In this document: positions 1 through 12,200 of the stretch, one piece after another
How positions within the stretch are numbered: position 1 is the first letter of the stretch
How the letters are laid out: each line of letters starts with the position of its first letter
Assembly (NCBI RefSeq): GCF_001640805.2
Contig: NC_066850.1
Location: 8,221,927-8,285,926, forward strand
Direction of reading: 5' to 3'
Source: Lates calcarifer
Lineage: Eukaryota > Chordata > Actinopteri > Centropomidae
Length of the DNA stretch: 64,000 bases
Notes under the pieces: generated by a model
Told to the model about the DNA's origin: nothing
Databases searched by the model: none
What the model saw: the letters and a program-made list of their open reading frames with translations, nothing else
Translations under genes and position numbers: made by a program

Positions 1-1143
1 TTCAACATTGGTGCTGATTCCTTTGAAATCAGATTCAAAGGTGAAGTATACTCACACAGTTTATTGAACAGTGTCGGTTTCTTCTCAAATACTAACCTCA
101 TTGTTCTTTTTTTTTTCTTATTAGAAATGCGACAAGTGAGTAACAAGAGAAAGAGGAAAGTCACTCGTCGACCTGTGTACCGACAATCACAAGGAGGGTG
201 AGTTTCGACTTACCTGTACCTATTTCTTTCCTACTGTGTTTCCTCTTACTTTAACCTAACCCCAACCAGTTACCTCTAAGACGCCTAACCATAACCTAAC
301 GTGAGCCGTAAACCCCAACTACAAAGGGCAACATTAAGAGGAACGCTGTGTGGGAGAGTAAAAGTATTCAAAGGGCCAACAGAATTCAGCACAAGGCTTA
401 AGAAATATTGGCACCTGCCTCCAGTCTTTTCCAGTCTTAATGCTAAGCTAACCACTGGTTACAGTCACCAGAACGCTATCAACCAGTGTCCCACTAAGAC
501 AGTAAATAAGCATATTCTCCAAAATGTTGTTGTTACAGAGTTTCTCAAGGTATCCAGAATATGACTCTGGGTACCAAACCACAGTGGGAGTTTGAGGGAA
601 GCAGTGGGAACTGGCACATCTTCAAACACAGGGTAACTTATCTGTTATCTCTGACTTTACATATTTGTCTCTAAATAAGAATGCTAAGATAATTTGTGAT
701 GATTTCAATGGTCTTGTCTTGTCTTGTCAGCAGGTCGGCACTTCAACTGAATGCTCAATGACCAGCGATGACATTGAGAGGAAGTACCAGCAAAATCCCC
801 AAGGCAGCATGACCTTCACAGTGAAAGGAGACTCCTACAAACTTGACTTCAGAGGTTGAGCTGTGTTTTAAATACTGTGATAAGAGAAGATAGTAACATT
901 TTATTTTACAGGTTCCCTATTGGTTCTAACTGTCAGAGTTTAGTTATTTATGATGAGTTCACATGCAGTTGTTGATTCTAAGACAAATCTCCTTGAAAGA
1001 ATTGTTTAATTTAAACCTAAGTAAATATTATTTTCTCTTAAACTCAACATTTATTTTCTTTTTCTTTGTTATTCCCTACAGCAATGACCCAAACCAACCA
1101 TAAGACCAAGCGCACACGCAAGGTCAGACGTGTTATGGTGTGA
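1..1143 (+). CDS. WWE-domain protein A, 3' part only
   Basis: The window opens inside a WWE exon. Readable exons are 1-52 (end of a WWE domain), 125-197 (basic linker with an RKRK run), 539-632, 734-854 and 1082-1143 (stop TGA at 1141). Phases agree at every junction. The last WWE domain starts at PQWEFEGSSGNWHIF and ends at YKLDF; it is followed by a short basic tail beginning MTQTN, a layout typical of the WWE exons of PARP7/11/12 genes. No PARP catalytic domain follows, because the frame stops right after the tail. WWE domains of this family are known to bind ADP-ribose polymers or related nucleotides; that role here is inference. It is a close structural relative of the next gene, with the same exon pattern, so the two look like tandem duplicates. 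The 5' part lies outside the window, so the number of domains is unknown. Confidence 0.75.
415..464 (-). repeat. fragment of a dispersed fish repeat
   Basis: A short intronic piece containing 'ccagtctttatgctaagcta'-like text (here with small changes) matches, in the opposite direction, the end of a repeat also seen at 36380-36520 and 50551-50672. I recognise this text as common in spiny-rayed fish genomes; family name not assigned. Confidence 0.45.
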
Positions 1144-2340
1144 GCATCGTAGAGGATTTTGACCTCCAGACAACAGTCCACAAACACTTGTGCAAAAACC
1201 ATATGCATCATCGTCCTTTTAGGGCTCTTTGGGACTCTTCTCTCTCAACCTAATGTCTCCGGCTGCATTAAAACTAATACAAATCTGATATTCATTTATC
1301 TGGGAGGATACTTTTTAGCGCTGGCTTTGAGTAGATTTGGATCTGTGGTATATTGGCTTTATAATGGGAAGTTGAATACTATGTTTATATTAAGGAGGAA
1401 TTCAGTATAAAGATTTAATTATCCTGAAGGACGTTGTGATTTTTAAAAACTTGGTTGCCATAGGGGACGGTGTCAAAAGGCTTTGAAGTGTACTGACACA
1501 TCAAAATACTGCCTGACAAGCTTGCACTCCGATCATGTACTGTGCCGACAGGCCTCTTACAAGTGCTCATCTTAAAAAGCTATTTCCACCTTGATTTGTC
1601 ATATTACCATTACTACACACTGCCATAGCAAAAAGATGAAATTATTTTATGTTGCTAAATCTGAGGAATATATAAACTAATGATCAAACACTTCAGAAAT
1701 GATCAGATATAATATTTGCTGTTACATTCAAGCTGCCGTCTACACACTGCCTCTACTTGGCTGGCTGCAGACCAAATGTAATGCAAACTGAAGGTTATTC
1801 TACATATTACCACTGAGGTGTTTTTACATGACATACCTCTGAAGCTGTAACCAAAGTCCTTAACTCAGGTGGTTGCATTATGCAATCAAATCCATGTGAC
1901 TGTAGATGTAGGGCTCCTCAGTTCATATTATTTTTGCTTGATATTGGAGGTACAGTCTGGGGTCTTAAGACACGTTATACTTCATTTGTATTCTGCTTTA
2001 ATTATTATTTACATGGACATTAAAATGATTGCAAGTAAAAAAAAAAAAAACATCCTGTGTGTTTTGTTTTTTTTTTAAATCAGTGCTCTAGTGAATTTCA
2101 GTTTAGTTTCTATTAATTTTATGATGTGATAATGTTTTACATATAAATGTACAACCGCAAATGATAAATGCACAACACCAAATATATACATAACTTTCAT
2201 CATTTTCTCTTCTTAGCAGCCAGAAAGTGACATAGTAAATTAATGTGCATCGATGACAACATGTATTGACTGCAATCAAACTGTGATTAGCGTTAGAATT
2301 ACCAAAACAGCTCACAAGCAAACCTTCCAATGATGTGTGG
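1144..2340 (+). other. 3' untranslated region of WWE gene A and intergenic DNA
   Basis: No coding exon is supported here. A possible poly(A) signal ATTAAA at 2029-2034 is followed within about 15 bases by a genomic A-run, so gene A may end near 2045. The small open frames at 1159-1410 and 1869-2078 show no family resemblance and lie after the stop of gene A. Confidence 0.5.
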
Positions 2341-2392
2341 GTCACTGCTCTGGTCTTGTCAGGTCGTGCCTGAACACATCTGACTGAGAAGC

Positions 2393-2402
2393 GAAAGTGA
2401 AA
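2393..2402 (+). promoter_or_regulatory. ISRE-like motif upstream of WWE gene B
   Basis: The sequence GAAAGTGAAA fits the interferon-stimulated response element core GAAANNGAAA exactly. It lies about 56 bases before the likely first splice donor of gene B (2458/2459), which is where ISREs of vertebrate interferon-stimulated genes usually lie. A second, looser pair of GAAA half-sites follows at about 2417-2433. The element suggests IRF/ISGF3 control; function is inferred. Confidence 0.6.
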
Positions 2403-2457
2403 GACGTCACTTAGTGTGAAATGACAAGCGAAACCTTTACACCGGTAGCCGAGTGCG

Positions 2458-5206
2458 AGTAAGTAAAGATGAATCACATTAAATGATACAAAGTATTAAT
2501 CAAAATCGCAAGTAAATTCATTATTATCGCTCTTTATGATTGTGTAATCCGCCTTTTTGTTATTATTACAGTGTATTTTCCTCAGAGCTCGGTGAGTCTG
2601 CACGATGAAATCAAGTCTAAACAGCTGTTTCACAACTAGATTTTTCTGTTTATCGAGAAGTTTTCCGAGATTGTGTTTGTGAATTGTATTCTATACGTAT
2701 TTGTTGCTTTCAGGAATATGAAGAGGAGTTGGTTTTTTCCGGGACTCCAGGTCCGTATGACACGATAGTTGAAGTTCCTGCTTTAATACTTTCATTACTG
2801 AAGTATGTTATTAAGTTGTAGGCCTGCGTTTTAGCCTCATTCTGTTATGTATGGAGTGATTTGAAGTGAATTGCACGACTTATTTTAGAAGGTGAAACTA
2901 ATGAATTCTACACCAGTCAGTCTTATTGTTCTGATAGACTAGACTGTTTGATTAGAGACTGGCTGTTGAGATAAAACGTGGCCAAGTCCATCTCTCCATC
3001 AGCACAGCTCTTTGTGGTTACATGATAGAGTAGCTGAGGTCTTTTAATTTTACCACTGCAGACCTTCTCAGTGGACATACTGTACATGAAGACACACTCA
3101 CTTCCTTATCTGCCAAGAATAAGTTCCTGAATGTAAAGTATGGACAAAGATTTAGATCTCTCTGTCCAGTCTCTGTGATACAAGTACATTTAACAAAGGC
3201 CTGACAGAACCTGGTCTAAGGTACATATCTCCACACCTGCTCTAACACAACAGTAAAGAAATAAACAGTCAAATATTAACTGGGCTCAGACTGGTTTACA
3301 GCTGTGACTGTTTCTTTAAATCATGGGTTATTTAGAGAACACACATATCTGTAACAGGAGCCTGTGTTCCTCTGTTTTACAGTCAGTGGGAAACACTATG
3401 AATGGCAGCTGTCAAATGGACACGAGTGGCAGACAATTGATCACGACCATGTGATCGAGACCCACTACTGCCAACCTGGGGCGAAAGGAATCACCATCAA
3501 CACTATCCAAGGGTCAGTGGAGTGATTTTAAATGGTCTTGCCTTCAGCCATTTGTCTGACAATTGCAAAAAAAATGTTTTAACGTTCACTGCATTTTATT
3601 TAGGAAGCACTTGTGTATAATCTGGAAATATTTAAATGTAAAGTTGCAGATAAAGTCTGGCTAATAAGATTACGATGAACAGCTAAACTGCAAAAGCTAA
3701 ATGTCTGTGTCATTATCAGTATTCTAAATCTGACATTGTACAAGAACTACTGATCAGTCAGACTGAATCGTATGTCTTCACAGGAAGGTGTTCATTGACT
3801 TTGATAAGTTGCAGACTCAGAACTCCGCTCTAAAGGTTCAGAGACTGAGCTTCGTGCCACAGGGTCAAACAGAGGACGTGGGCTGGTACTACAGAGATGA
3901 CCAGCTGTGGCGTGAATATGGCTCCCAGGTGAGGAGGATCTTTGGCACGAAGCCCCCGGGTCCATTTGATGTTCTAGGTGTTGAACCTTGACCTAACTTC
4001 ACCCAAATCGCACCACAGCCCTTCTTTTCCATCCTTCATCTCTTTCCTCCTCTTCTTCAGGGCTCCAGCATGTTGGCCTCATCAGTCAGCAGCAGAGATG
4101 TTGAGAGTCAGTTCGCTCTCAACCCTCAGGGAAGGTTTAACTTCACAGTGGGCACCACAGGCTACACCCTCGACTTCTCCAGTATGTGGTATTTCGATTT
4201 GCCTGTGTGAGCTAGTTAATTCTATAAAACATGTCTTTACTGAGCTGAATCTAACTGGTGGTATTTTACTCTGCAGCCATGATCCAAACAAACTCCATCA
4301 CAGGCTTGCGCAGGAATGTACGCAGGCGACCAAAATTCACATCCAACACTGGGAGGTAAAAGAAATGTTTCGCTCCTGCATTCAGACAGAGGAATGTTTG
4401 CATGTTATATCCCATATAGATCGGCCTTCATCTATTGAGCTGTCTGCTGACAAACAGCCTCAACTTGGAGGATTTTTGTCTCCAAGTATGACTTGAAACA
4501 GAATTTTAAGTCAGGATAGAGGAAGGACAGTGAAGCCTCTGATCTTAGCAGCCTCTGTATGTAGTTTTGAACATGAGTGATGGTGTTTTCATGTCTTGGC
4601 AGCCTTTACTCCACCTCAGTCCTGCCTATGGCTTCCTCGTCCCAGCCTGCTGATGGAGGCTACATGTGGGAATTCATGGGAGACGAGGGGGAGTGGACAG
4701 AATACCAAGCACATGTAAGTAGGGCATCCAGCAGTTTCAGGCAGCTGCAGCAAAGGCTTATAAATAAAACCTACCAAAAATGGATACTGTAGTTTTCATC
4801 TTTCTTTCAGATTGAAGTTGAAACTTTAATATGTTGTGGTGCTTATTGCTATGCCTTACTTTCATTCTTCTTTTTGTTTGTTGGTAAAAAAAAAAAAAAA
4901 AAAAGTCAGAGTCTGCAGTGGCATCTGGTGGTAAAACTAACAACAAAGATTAATTCATTCTGATGAATTCAGCACAAAGTGTGTTAATTTACAGCGAGCT
5001 CACTGAATCTGTGCAGTTTTCATTCTGCATCTCAGGGACAGTGTGTACACACACACTCTGCGCTCTAAAGCAGGTTTATTTGTGCTTGTCTGTAGATATG
5101 TTCGTTTGACAGCGCTGCCATCGAGACACAATACCAGCTGAACCCACAGGGCCAGCTACACTTCAACATCAACAGATACTCGTACACACTGGATTTTTCA
5201 AGTAAT

Positions 5207-5248
<42 letters not shown>

Positions 5249-6321
5249 CTACTACGCTGCTCCTCTGCTGAACCAAACAATCAGTGCTTTTCTTGAATCC
5301 AGTGGTTCTGCTTGTCCACATTCTCTTTGCTGGTTTATCACAGGAATGTGTCAAGTCAATAACCAAATCGGGACTAGAAGAGCAGTGAGGAGGATTCTTA
5401 AAAACTGGAGCCAACAGGGCGGCAGGTCAGGAGACACATTTCACTATGAAACAAGGACCTCAAAAATATGACACAGTAATCTTCAATTTCAATTTAGATT
5501 GAAGATTGACAATTTAAGTGCCAGACACTTAAATTGGCAATATCCCTCACTTTCTTGTCCATTAATCTTCCCTTGGCTTTACAACTTAAAGTTTAAACAT
5601 TTTCTATTGTTCATTGAACAGCTGTCTTTGTAAAACAAAACAAAGTTACTATAACTGTTTGAACTTTTCTCTTCTGCTCTTTAGTTTCAGAGGCAACACC
5701 ACGATGGCAGTTCCAAGATATTGGTGGAGTATGGAAAGATTACTCCAAAGTAAGATATACATTTCTTTTGCTTACATGGAAATACCAGTAATGTGAAGCA
5801 GTAAATACTGATGGAAATCAGTAAATAAAGTGCAGATATAACATGTAAGTGGTTGTTGAGGTCCAGTGGTGTATTGAGTGAAATGCCAAAGTCAGACATT
5901 TCTGGAGTAGTGCACTGACATTGTCATCCACAGAGCCATGCCACTAGCACTGCTAAAAAAAACAGTAATATATCACCATAGTAACTGACAAACAGGGTTT
6001 TGTGAGCTAACCACACTTGTGGATTTCCTTTGTGTTGCTCCCTGTGTTGTGCAGAAGTATCGTCACTGCAGTGTCTCCAGTCAGGACATTGAGCTCCAAT
6101 ACCAACAGAACCCATCAGGCTCCATGTGTTTTACCGCCAAAAACTTTAGCTACGAGCTGAACTTCTCAGGTGAGCTGCAAACATGGACGTCTACAGTTTT
6201 TTATCAAAGTTAGAAATCTGTATAAAGCTCAGGCCATTTTTTTAAAATGTTTTTTGCAGCCATGACCCAGAGAAACCTGTCCACATATACCACCAGATCA
6301 GTGCGACGACTTGCTCAGTAA
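2458..6321 (+). CDS. WWE-domain protein B, four WWE domains
   Basis: Coding exons: 2458 (the A of the start codon), 2572-2591, 2714-2750, 3383-3512, 3784-3928, 4061-4181, 4277-4355, 4603-4714, 5096-5201, 5344-5425, 5685-5749, 6055-6169, 6260-6321 (stop TAA). About 357 residues. The start is inferred: exon 1 ends in A and the next exon begins TG, making a split ATG that opens the only frame leading into the WWE exons. WWE1 begins at YEWQLSNGHEWQ (about residue 25), WWE2 at DVGWYYRDDQLWREY (about 95), WWE3 at GYMWEFMGDEGEWTEY (about 195) and WWE4 at PRWQFQDIGGVWKDY (about 283). WWE2-4 each end in a Y-x-L-(D/N)-F-S motif followed by a basic linker. WWE1-WWE2 back to back resembles the PARP12/ZAP centre, but there are no CCCH zinc fingers and no catalytic domain. 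Likely an ADP-ribose-binding protein; this is inference. The frame is off by one base at the 5425/5685 junction. Confidence 0.75.
5208..5245. repeat. (CA)n microsatellite
   Basis: About 19 CA units start seven bases after the splice donor of the 5096-5201 exon of WWE gene B. Confidence 0.95.
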
Positions 6322-6780
6322 CAGATTTGGAAGCCGGGAGTTACTTTAATGGCAATTCTTTTACCAGTTATGTCATCGCTTTCTTCAGGTCGTCTCTTGT
6401 CTGTATTCATACTGCCTCCTCTCTTTGCTGTTTGGATGATCTTATACAATAATTATTTAAACCTGGGATATTTAATAAAAAGTGTCAGGGAAGACTTAAT
6501 AATATTTATATCAATAGGAACAGGAACCATGAGTAAAATGCACTTCCTTTTCCTAAAGCATTCTGCCAGTTTATTGTGAATGCTTTTTTTATCTCTAATA
6601 TTTTAGGTTTATTTTTAACCATAAACTGAGATGTTTACCAATGTTTGATATAACCCTGCCTTATTTTAAGCCTCGGTAAATCCTAAATTGTTCATACACA
6701 CTGCTGTGTAACCAATGCACTTTTTAACTGTTGTTTACCTTTTGACAAGATACCTCTTGTAACCTAAAACCAAAGTGAAG

Positions 6781-6825
6781 TTAACATGCACAATTTAATA
6801 ATGTATATTAAATCGTGCATGTTAA
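6781..6825 (+). repeat. 20-bp inverted repeat, hairpin in the 3' UTR
   Basis: The arms 6781-6800 and 6806-6825 are reverse complements with one mismatch, around a 5-base loop ATGTA. It lies in the 3' UTR of WWE gene B, about 60 bases before its likely poly(A) signal. As RNA it would form an AT-rich stem-loop. It could be a mini transposon remnant or an RNA regulatory element. Confidence 0.7.
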
Positions 6826-6888
6826 TATCAAAATGTTTATTAACACTGCCTTGTAATCAGTACACTTTGTATTGTTTTTCTTTTCTGA

Positions 6889-6894
6889 ATTAAA
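6889..6894 (+). terminator. poly(A) signal of WWE gene B
   Basis: ATTAAA, a common variant signal, lies 570 bases after the stop codon in AT-rich DNA. No stronger AATAAA was seen nearby on this strand between 6322 and 6900 except in the 6470s (AATAAAA), which may be an earlier alternative. Confidence 0.45.
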
Positions 6895-6899
6895 GTTAC

Positions 6900-9227
6900 T
6901 TTCACTCCAGTATCTGAAGTAGTGTTTGAAAGCCATCACACAAATAATGACCATGCTTTGAGAGCATTAGATTGTGTACTTTCCTTTATATGTACAGATT
7001 TTCACTGAACCACCTCAGAGACCAGCACCTTAACACATAAAACACAGGCCACACTACACATATATGACAGCAGTAGTATACAAACAATCTCGTAGAAGAA
7101 TAAGCTTTAGTTTTCTGCTTTGGGGTTCTGCCAGGATATGTGACACACGCTCAGAAGATCACATCCATTTTGTGATGAAATCAAAACAGTGTCACACAGT
7201 ACATGTCGATCTACAGATGGAAAAAGATCTGATCACAGACACGTTTGTAGTCCTGAATGACAAAAAATGGGGAAATTAACAGAACCTGATGAGCCAAATT
7301 CACAAGCGCGTAACACTGCCATGCGGCTGGAGGGAGAGCTCACCTCGTATAGGTGGCATTATTACACACCAAAAAAAACCAAAAATTAATCCAATAAAAA
7401 GATGTTACACTTCAGCATGTTAACAACAATCACTGTCAGCAGAAACACAGTGTGACCAAGGTGCATCTAAAAACCCTAAAATGGTGAAATTTGCTTCAGA
7501 AATGTAAGATTTAGAATGAGTTCACATCAATGTTTAGCAGTTTAGAAAATCAGACAGACCTATGGAGTTATTGTAGGTCAGTGGAGATGAAGGTAAGGAC
7601 ACATCGACAGCTGCTTGAGCCAATCGATGTGCACCCTCAACAACCGATGAGGATTATTGCACACGACTCATCTAAGGCCTCTTAACCATTATCACAAGAA
7701 CATAAAAATGCCAAGGCCCTCACAGAGCGATCGCTTTTTAAATAACTATATATTTACACTTCATTATATGTCGCCAGCACAGGTCCTCTGACAGCTGAAA
7801 AGTGCTGAAATCAAAATATATGGTGATATTTTCTTCACTGTACAAATTGATCAACAGAAATGGTACACTGGAGGATCTCGAGCTCTTTACAAACCTCATC
7901 AGAGCGAAAACGGCTGGATGTGTGAAGTAAATTGTCATTGGTCACTGGGATCATTAGGAATCATTATCAGAAAAGTGGTCAAGTTCAGTAACATGCAACA
8001 AAGCAAGTAATTTGAGAAGCAAATGGCAGACAGCTGATTAAGGGGGGAAAATATTAATACTTGAGTAACAGATGAACGCTGTCTGTCTAGTTTTACGCAT
8101 GTACCCATGTAAGGCACGATAGCCTAAGCGGTGCATATGGTCCTTGTTCATTGCTTTTAGCATTAGCATCTTGTTCAAAGGACACTGCTGTAATAGCTAC
8201 TCCAAACATCCTAACCCACTATCAGACACATAGGTCATTCATACTGCATTTACAGAAACTGATAATCTAGAAACTCTGACCAGACAAAAGTAACCCTTCC
8301 CTTTACAACGGTTTGCCTAAATGTTGATAGAACCACTTAATTAAAGAAATAAAAGAAGGGAAACAGTAAAGGCCAGACTGGATCATAAGTCCAATTTGTG
8401 TTCTTAAAAATGGAAGTGCTGCAGAAGAGCAGTTACCATGGAGACAGACTGCAGAGGGGTTACTCTGTTTGCCCCATCTAAACCGCAACTGCTGGGCTGT
8501 CAGTTTTCTACACCCCCTTTCAGACTGTATCCACAGAGGAGCCTCCTGGATGCAGATCAGTGACTGCAGGCCTGTCAGTGCTACACTTCAAGCTACCTCC
8601 CACTGGTCTAAGACATTTTGGTGTATGCAGTATTTGTTTTTTAAGCCAGCCTTCTGATCACTTTAGACATGCAGCAAATCCTAAAATAGTCTGAAGAAAC
8701 GATAAAGATACAGAAGCCTGAAACTGAGCAGATGTGTGGCATGGAAGCCACTTTTTCCCCATCTTTCTCTGCCAATTCTGAAGTGTGATTCTGATGCAAC
8801 TTGTTCAGGAAGTGAAATCCACTCAATCCACTCAATCATTCATGATATGAACACAAAACCTTCCTGAATAAACTGAGTTGGGATTCATCTCAACCCACGA
8901 CGTCTGGACTCCCAAGAATGTCAAGTACAAAACAGTAGGAAACCCCCAGCATTTAAAGAACACAGCATAGAAGAAGTAGTTCCCACCCCAACCTTTTTGT
9001 CCTTCTGGTCAAGTAGAAATGGAATTCAGGTGCAGGTTAATTTTGCCAGCTGAACGTGAATTGATTCAGAATTTAAACCAGGTCGGATTAAAAATACAGA
9101 CCGTAACATCCTTGAAAGGATTTCAAATCTTCACATTCAATCAGTGTCTTCTTTTGTGAGAATTCAAGGCTCTTCTCTCCAAAGCTATGAAAAGAATATA
9201 CTAAACCTGGCATATTTTCACGTACAT
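6900..9227 (-). other. scyl2 3' UTR and convergent intergenic DNA
   Basis: Genes B (plus) and scyl2 (minus) converge here. No coding exon is supported on either strand. A large part is probably the scyl2 3' UTR, but I could not place its poly(A) site with confidence. Confidence 0.45.
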
Positions 9228-12200
9228 TTAGCCAAATAAGTCTTTCAGATCATTGTTGACAGATGCACTATGTTTAATTCCACTTTGGTTCATGCTAGGG
9301 GCAGCAGTAGGTTGAGAAAAGTTCTGCGGGCTAAAAAAAGGGTTTGCTTGCATCCCGAACCCACTGGGGACCCCTCCCATACCTACTGGCACACCCTGCA
9401 TCTGAGTCTGAGTGTTCTGGGCTGCACTGAACTGATTGAGCCAAGGGGTGCTGGTTCCAGGTGTGGGACCCATTTGGTTGAGGGTGACTTTGGGTTTGCT
9501 GGGTGTAAAAAGACTGTCCAAGGCTGACATGTCAGGGGCTTTATTTGTCTGCCCCATGGGTGCTTGATTCTGTGTGAGCGCTCCAAAGTTTGGGGTGCTG
9601 GTGGTGGTGGCCATGCCACCATAGAGGCCAGGGCCTGTGGGCCGCATGCCCATCCCCATGCCTCCTGTCTGGAAGCCCATAGGTGCATTGAAGCCATTAG
9701 AGACTGAGGCGCCCATGGAGCCAACCATGGGGCTGGCAGAGGGGTAGGCAGAGATGGTGGAGCCCTGCACTGTGGCTGGTCGTGCTGTGTTGGCCAAGGA
9801 CAGGCTGTTTAGCGATGTCATGTTGTTGAGAAGGCTGCTGGTCAGATCCTTTGTCTGCAACAATAAATAGGGTGAGATTAGTCTTGTGTTTGAGCATGAC
9901 TGCATGTTGAAGTCTGAAGTATGCAGTTTTTACCTGTGAGTTGCTGGTAGTGGCTGGTTTAATAGTCTGTGGTGCTAACGGCTGCTGGTTCCTCAGTTTG
10001 GCTGCTTGCTCCTGCTCCTTAGCCAATCGCTGTTTCTCCTCTAGAGTCAGAGACATCTGGGGGGGGGGGTTAAAAGAAGAGAGACAATGAACAAACTGGA
10101 TCACATGCTAAATGGGCAAAGGTGAAATTTTGTGTAAATCAGGCATGAAATCATTTCCATACTCTATTAGGCTGTGGGGCTGCTGCTGCAGATCCATTCT
10201 CTTTCCCATTAACCCCAGTGCTGCCAAAGATATCATCAATCTGAAAGCAAAACACACAGAGGTAAATACATTTCTTTCACAGCACATATACCCATACATG
10301 TTCTCTGATCTGTTCCCTAGTTAATATGGAATCAACCTCTCACCTGGTTGCCAGGGTTTGGTGAGCTCTTGGTCTCCTCTGATTGGTTCCCTGGGTTTGA
10401 AATGTTCATACTCCTGTCAGAAGAGACAACAATGATCAAAATTAGAAAGCGAGACATAAATAGAGGCATTTATACAAGGCTGATTAGTCATACCATTATC
10501 ATATTCATGTGACCACTATCAACTGTTCATTGCTTTCTATTAGTGATCAAATTACCTGAAACGTCTTAGGTAATTTGTATTAAAAATTCCATTAATATTT
10601 ATGACTATTTGATTAAGAAGCAGAGTCTGTTGTATACGGTGAATTACACAGTTACCTCTGCTGCTCCTGCATGACATGCAGCTGCTCCAACTTGGTCTTG
10701 TGTTCAGCCTCCATGCGACTCAGCATATCCCGTATAACCACCATGAATGAGTTAAACTGAAACGTAGAATGTATCAGATTAGATGAGAGGGAACTTACAT
10801 TAAATAGAATTAAGCAGATGAAACAAAAAGTCTAAACAGATTTCCAGGTATGTGCAGTTATGCGTTGGCTGTGGTACCTGATTCAGGTTGAGGTTGTTGT
10901 CTATACTAAGAGAGACGAGGTGGGGCAGGCTCTTGGTGGCAAGGTGCTCTTTGGGAATTCCCAGCTTCTTGTGGCTGAAGGTGCATTTGTAGATTCCTAA
11001 AGTGAGGAGAAAGGAAGTCAAACAACCGGTCAATAAGCAGACCAAGAAATTACTCAGCTGCTTCAATCACATGAGTTAAGGAGTGGAGTAGAGAGTGTCC
11101 ACTTTCTTCACCTAGAATGCCCATGAGTACTGCTGGTTCTCTAGAGGGGATCTGTTGTAGGAAGGGCAGGATCTCGTCGATGACAAACCACTTGTCAAGA
11201 TATTCCAAAATCTTCCCCAGACATACCAGAGAGTTCACTCGTACCTTTACAGTAACAAAGGAAAATACATATATAGACAACATCAAAATACATGCACAGA
11301 TTGAATGAGATAACATTTTGAGAGACAATTTCAGGCAGCTGATTGTAGTAAGTGGTGGAAGTAAAGAGTCTAGAGAAAGACAAGGGCAAAAGTGAAGACA
11401 CTTAAAGACATAACTAAAGAAAAGTATATTTTTTGTGGAGGCAGATAGCTTGACAGGTACAAGCTGAGAGCAGAAAATAACTAATGAAGACTCACAGCTA
11501 GTGAGGAGGTCTGTAGGCAGGCTGATTTGATTCGAGGGATGAGGGAGTTCTTCATGGATGGGTAGTCAATCAGGTTGGCAAACGTCGGGATGATATTCAG
11601 GCACAGCTCCTGCTCGGCCGCAGATAAGGTGTTATGAAATATGACATTTTTATGATGCAAAAAACAGCATCCATTCTCACTGTTCAGTCAAGATAAAACA
11701 CTAAAAAGAGATGACAAGTACCAGGAGGTGACAAAAAAAAATGTTCCAAGTGGAATGCTAAAAATTCAGAGAAGTAAAAATGGGCAACTATTCTCAATGT
11801 ACTTCAAATAGGTGATTTCTAAAGCAACAAAGCAACCAGATATCTCATAGAAGCATAGAAGCATCTGACAACTTCCACCAAAAAAAATTTAGCATCAGCT
11901 GCAATTGATCTAGCAGTCACCTTTTTGGTTTCAAAGGTTTACAATTGACTATATTCAGTTAATACTGAGAATACCCCACCCCACCCCCCATACCTGGATC
12001 TGTACAGAGGGTGCCTCCAGAGCTCTGTAGACCATAGGCAACACGCTGTTCTTAATGTCCTCTGGCGGTGTTTTGGTCAGCAGGAGGTCCATCTTTTGCA
12101 GGAAGATCAGCAGGATCTGCACAGCACAGGGATGCAGTTAGGAAAACAAGAGAATACTATCCTATCTTCTAACTCATGAGTAGGGTGGTAAGTAGAAGTG

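Noticed and set aside
1159..1410. Open frame of 83 codons with hydrophobic stretches after WWE gene A
   Set aside because: It lies in the 3' UTR of gene A, starts 16 bases after its stop, and has no recognisable family; a membrane-like look is common in AT-rich DNA.
2103..2477. Open frame of 124 codons on the minus strand over the WWE gene B promoter
   Set aside because: No recognisable domain, no splice or promoter context, and it overlaps the ISRE and first exon of the plus-strand gene.
2714..2750. In-exon ATG at 2718 as the start of WWE gene B
   Set aside because: Its frame (MKRSWFFPGLQ) does not continue into the WWE frame of the 3383 exon.
9383..9724. Open frame of 113 codons on the minus strand
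   Set aside because: It is an out-of-frame shadow of the last scyl2 exon.
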